In this document: one piece after another, positions 5,335 to 5,539 of the stretch
How the letters are laid out: each line of letters begins with the position of its first letter
How positions within the stretch are numbered: the first letter of the stretch is position 1
Assembly (NCBI GenBank): GCA_031284195.1
Contig: JAITAI010000219.1
Coordinates: forward strand, 1-5,539
Source: Treponema sp.
GTDB lineage: Bacteria; Spirochaetota; Spirochaetia; Treponematales; Breznakiellaceae
Direction of reading: 5' to 3'
DNA length: 5,539 bases
Notes under the pieces: generated by a model
What the model was told of the DNA's origin: nothing
Database searches by the model: none
What the model saw: only the letters and a program-made list of their open reading frames with translations
Position numbers and translations under genes: made by a program

Positions 5335-5342
5335 CCTCCTTT
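5335..5342 (-). promoter_or_regulatory. Shine-Dalgarno sequence of the VTC-domain gene
   Basis: AAAGGAGG on the minus strand, five bases before the ATG at 5329, is the strongest ribosome site in the window. It sets the VTC start 33 bases inside the longest possible frame. Confidence 0.85.
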
Positions 5343-5362
5343 AGATACGCTGCAGCGTCCAT

Positions 5363-5439
5363 ACACCTGGAACAGCACGAAAAACAAGCGCAAAAAAGAC
5401 GTTAGAATGAATCCAATGGCTACCTTAGGACAAAAAATT
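5363..5439. other. Upstream region of the VTC-DUF4956-CotH operon
   Basis: No reading frame here looks coding. The operon promoter should lie in this stretch or beyond it, but I find no convincing -35/-10 pair. The only feature is A-rich sequence on the plus strand (T-rich on the minus strand), including AAAAAAG at 5393-5399. Confidence 0.4.
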
Positions 5440-5539
5440 GGGGGGGGGGGGGGGGGGGGGTGTTTAATAATAATAAAAATAAAAAAAATTTAAATGGATT
5501 TAATAAGAATTTTTTTTAAAATAAAAAAATAAAAAAAAA
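5440..5539. other. Low-complexity contig end: 21-base G run followed by C-free A/T-rich sequence
   Basis: Twenty-one G residues (5440-5460) are followed by 79 bases containing no C and only four G, made of A and T runs. The change from the roughly 50% G+C of the rest of the window is abrupt, and the tail ends exactly at the window edge. This looks like low-quality base calls at a contig end. No gene can be supported here. Confidence 0.7.

Noticed and set aside
4556..5344. Plus-strand frame of 262 codons opposite the VTC gene
   Set aside because: It is antisense to a gene with clear family motifs and a strong ribosome site, and its translation shows no recognisable domain.

Overview
The window looks like the end of a draft or metagenomic contig from a Gram-negative anaerobe. 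A termite-gut-type Treponema (spirochaete) is my best guess. This rests on roughly 50% G+C codon use, a CotH-family lipoprotein next to VTC and DUF4956 genes, and abundant degenerate tandem repeats between genes. No rRNA or marker gene is present, so the taxonomy is inference.

Layout, left to right. Positions 1-152 (minus) hold the first 50 codons of a P-loop NTPase that runs off the left edge. Positions 153-599 contain no convincing gene; the main content is an eleven-unit, 23-nt tandem repeat (233-484) that switches half-way between two subfamilies. Positions 600-1823 (minus) encode a long-form alanyl-tRNA editing protein (AlaX type with a C-terminal AlaRS-like domain). Positions 1858-2097 (plus) read like a coding remnant of unknown family. 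It runs, one frame off, into a 24-unit array of exact 21-bp steps (2078-2581), which forms an open frame of 24 heptapeptides (type PLVKDGE) ending at 2632.

From 5329 down to 2629 (minus) lies a compact three-gene operon: a VTC-domain (polyphosphate polymerase-like) protein, a DUF4956 membrane protein and a CotH-kinase-family lipoprotein. The first pair overlap by 8 nt and the second are 18 nt apart, and each gene has its own Shine-Dalgarno sequence. The three families are known to occur together in other bacteria. A plausible reading is a cytoplasmic phosphate-polymer or nucleotide-handling enzyme, a membrane partner and an exported phosphotransferase acting in one envelope process. No biochemical role for the set is settled from sequence.

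Positions 5363-5539 contain no gene. The last 100 bases (a 21-base G run, then 79 bases with no C) look like assembly or sequencing artefact rather than genome.

The most interesting unexplained material is the two unrelated tandem arrays flanking the editing gene. The 23-nt array has a paired base change that preserves a small dyad. The 21-bp array has no indel across 24 units and may belong to a frameshifted gene.
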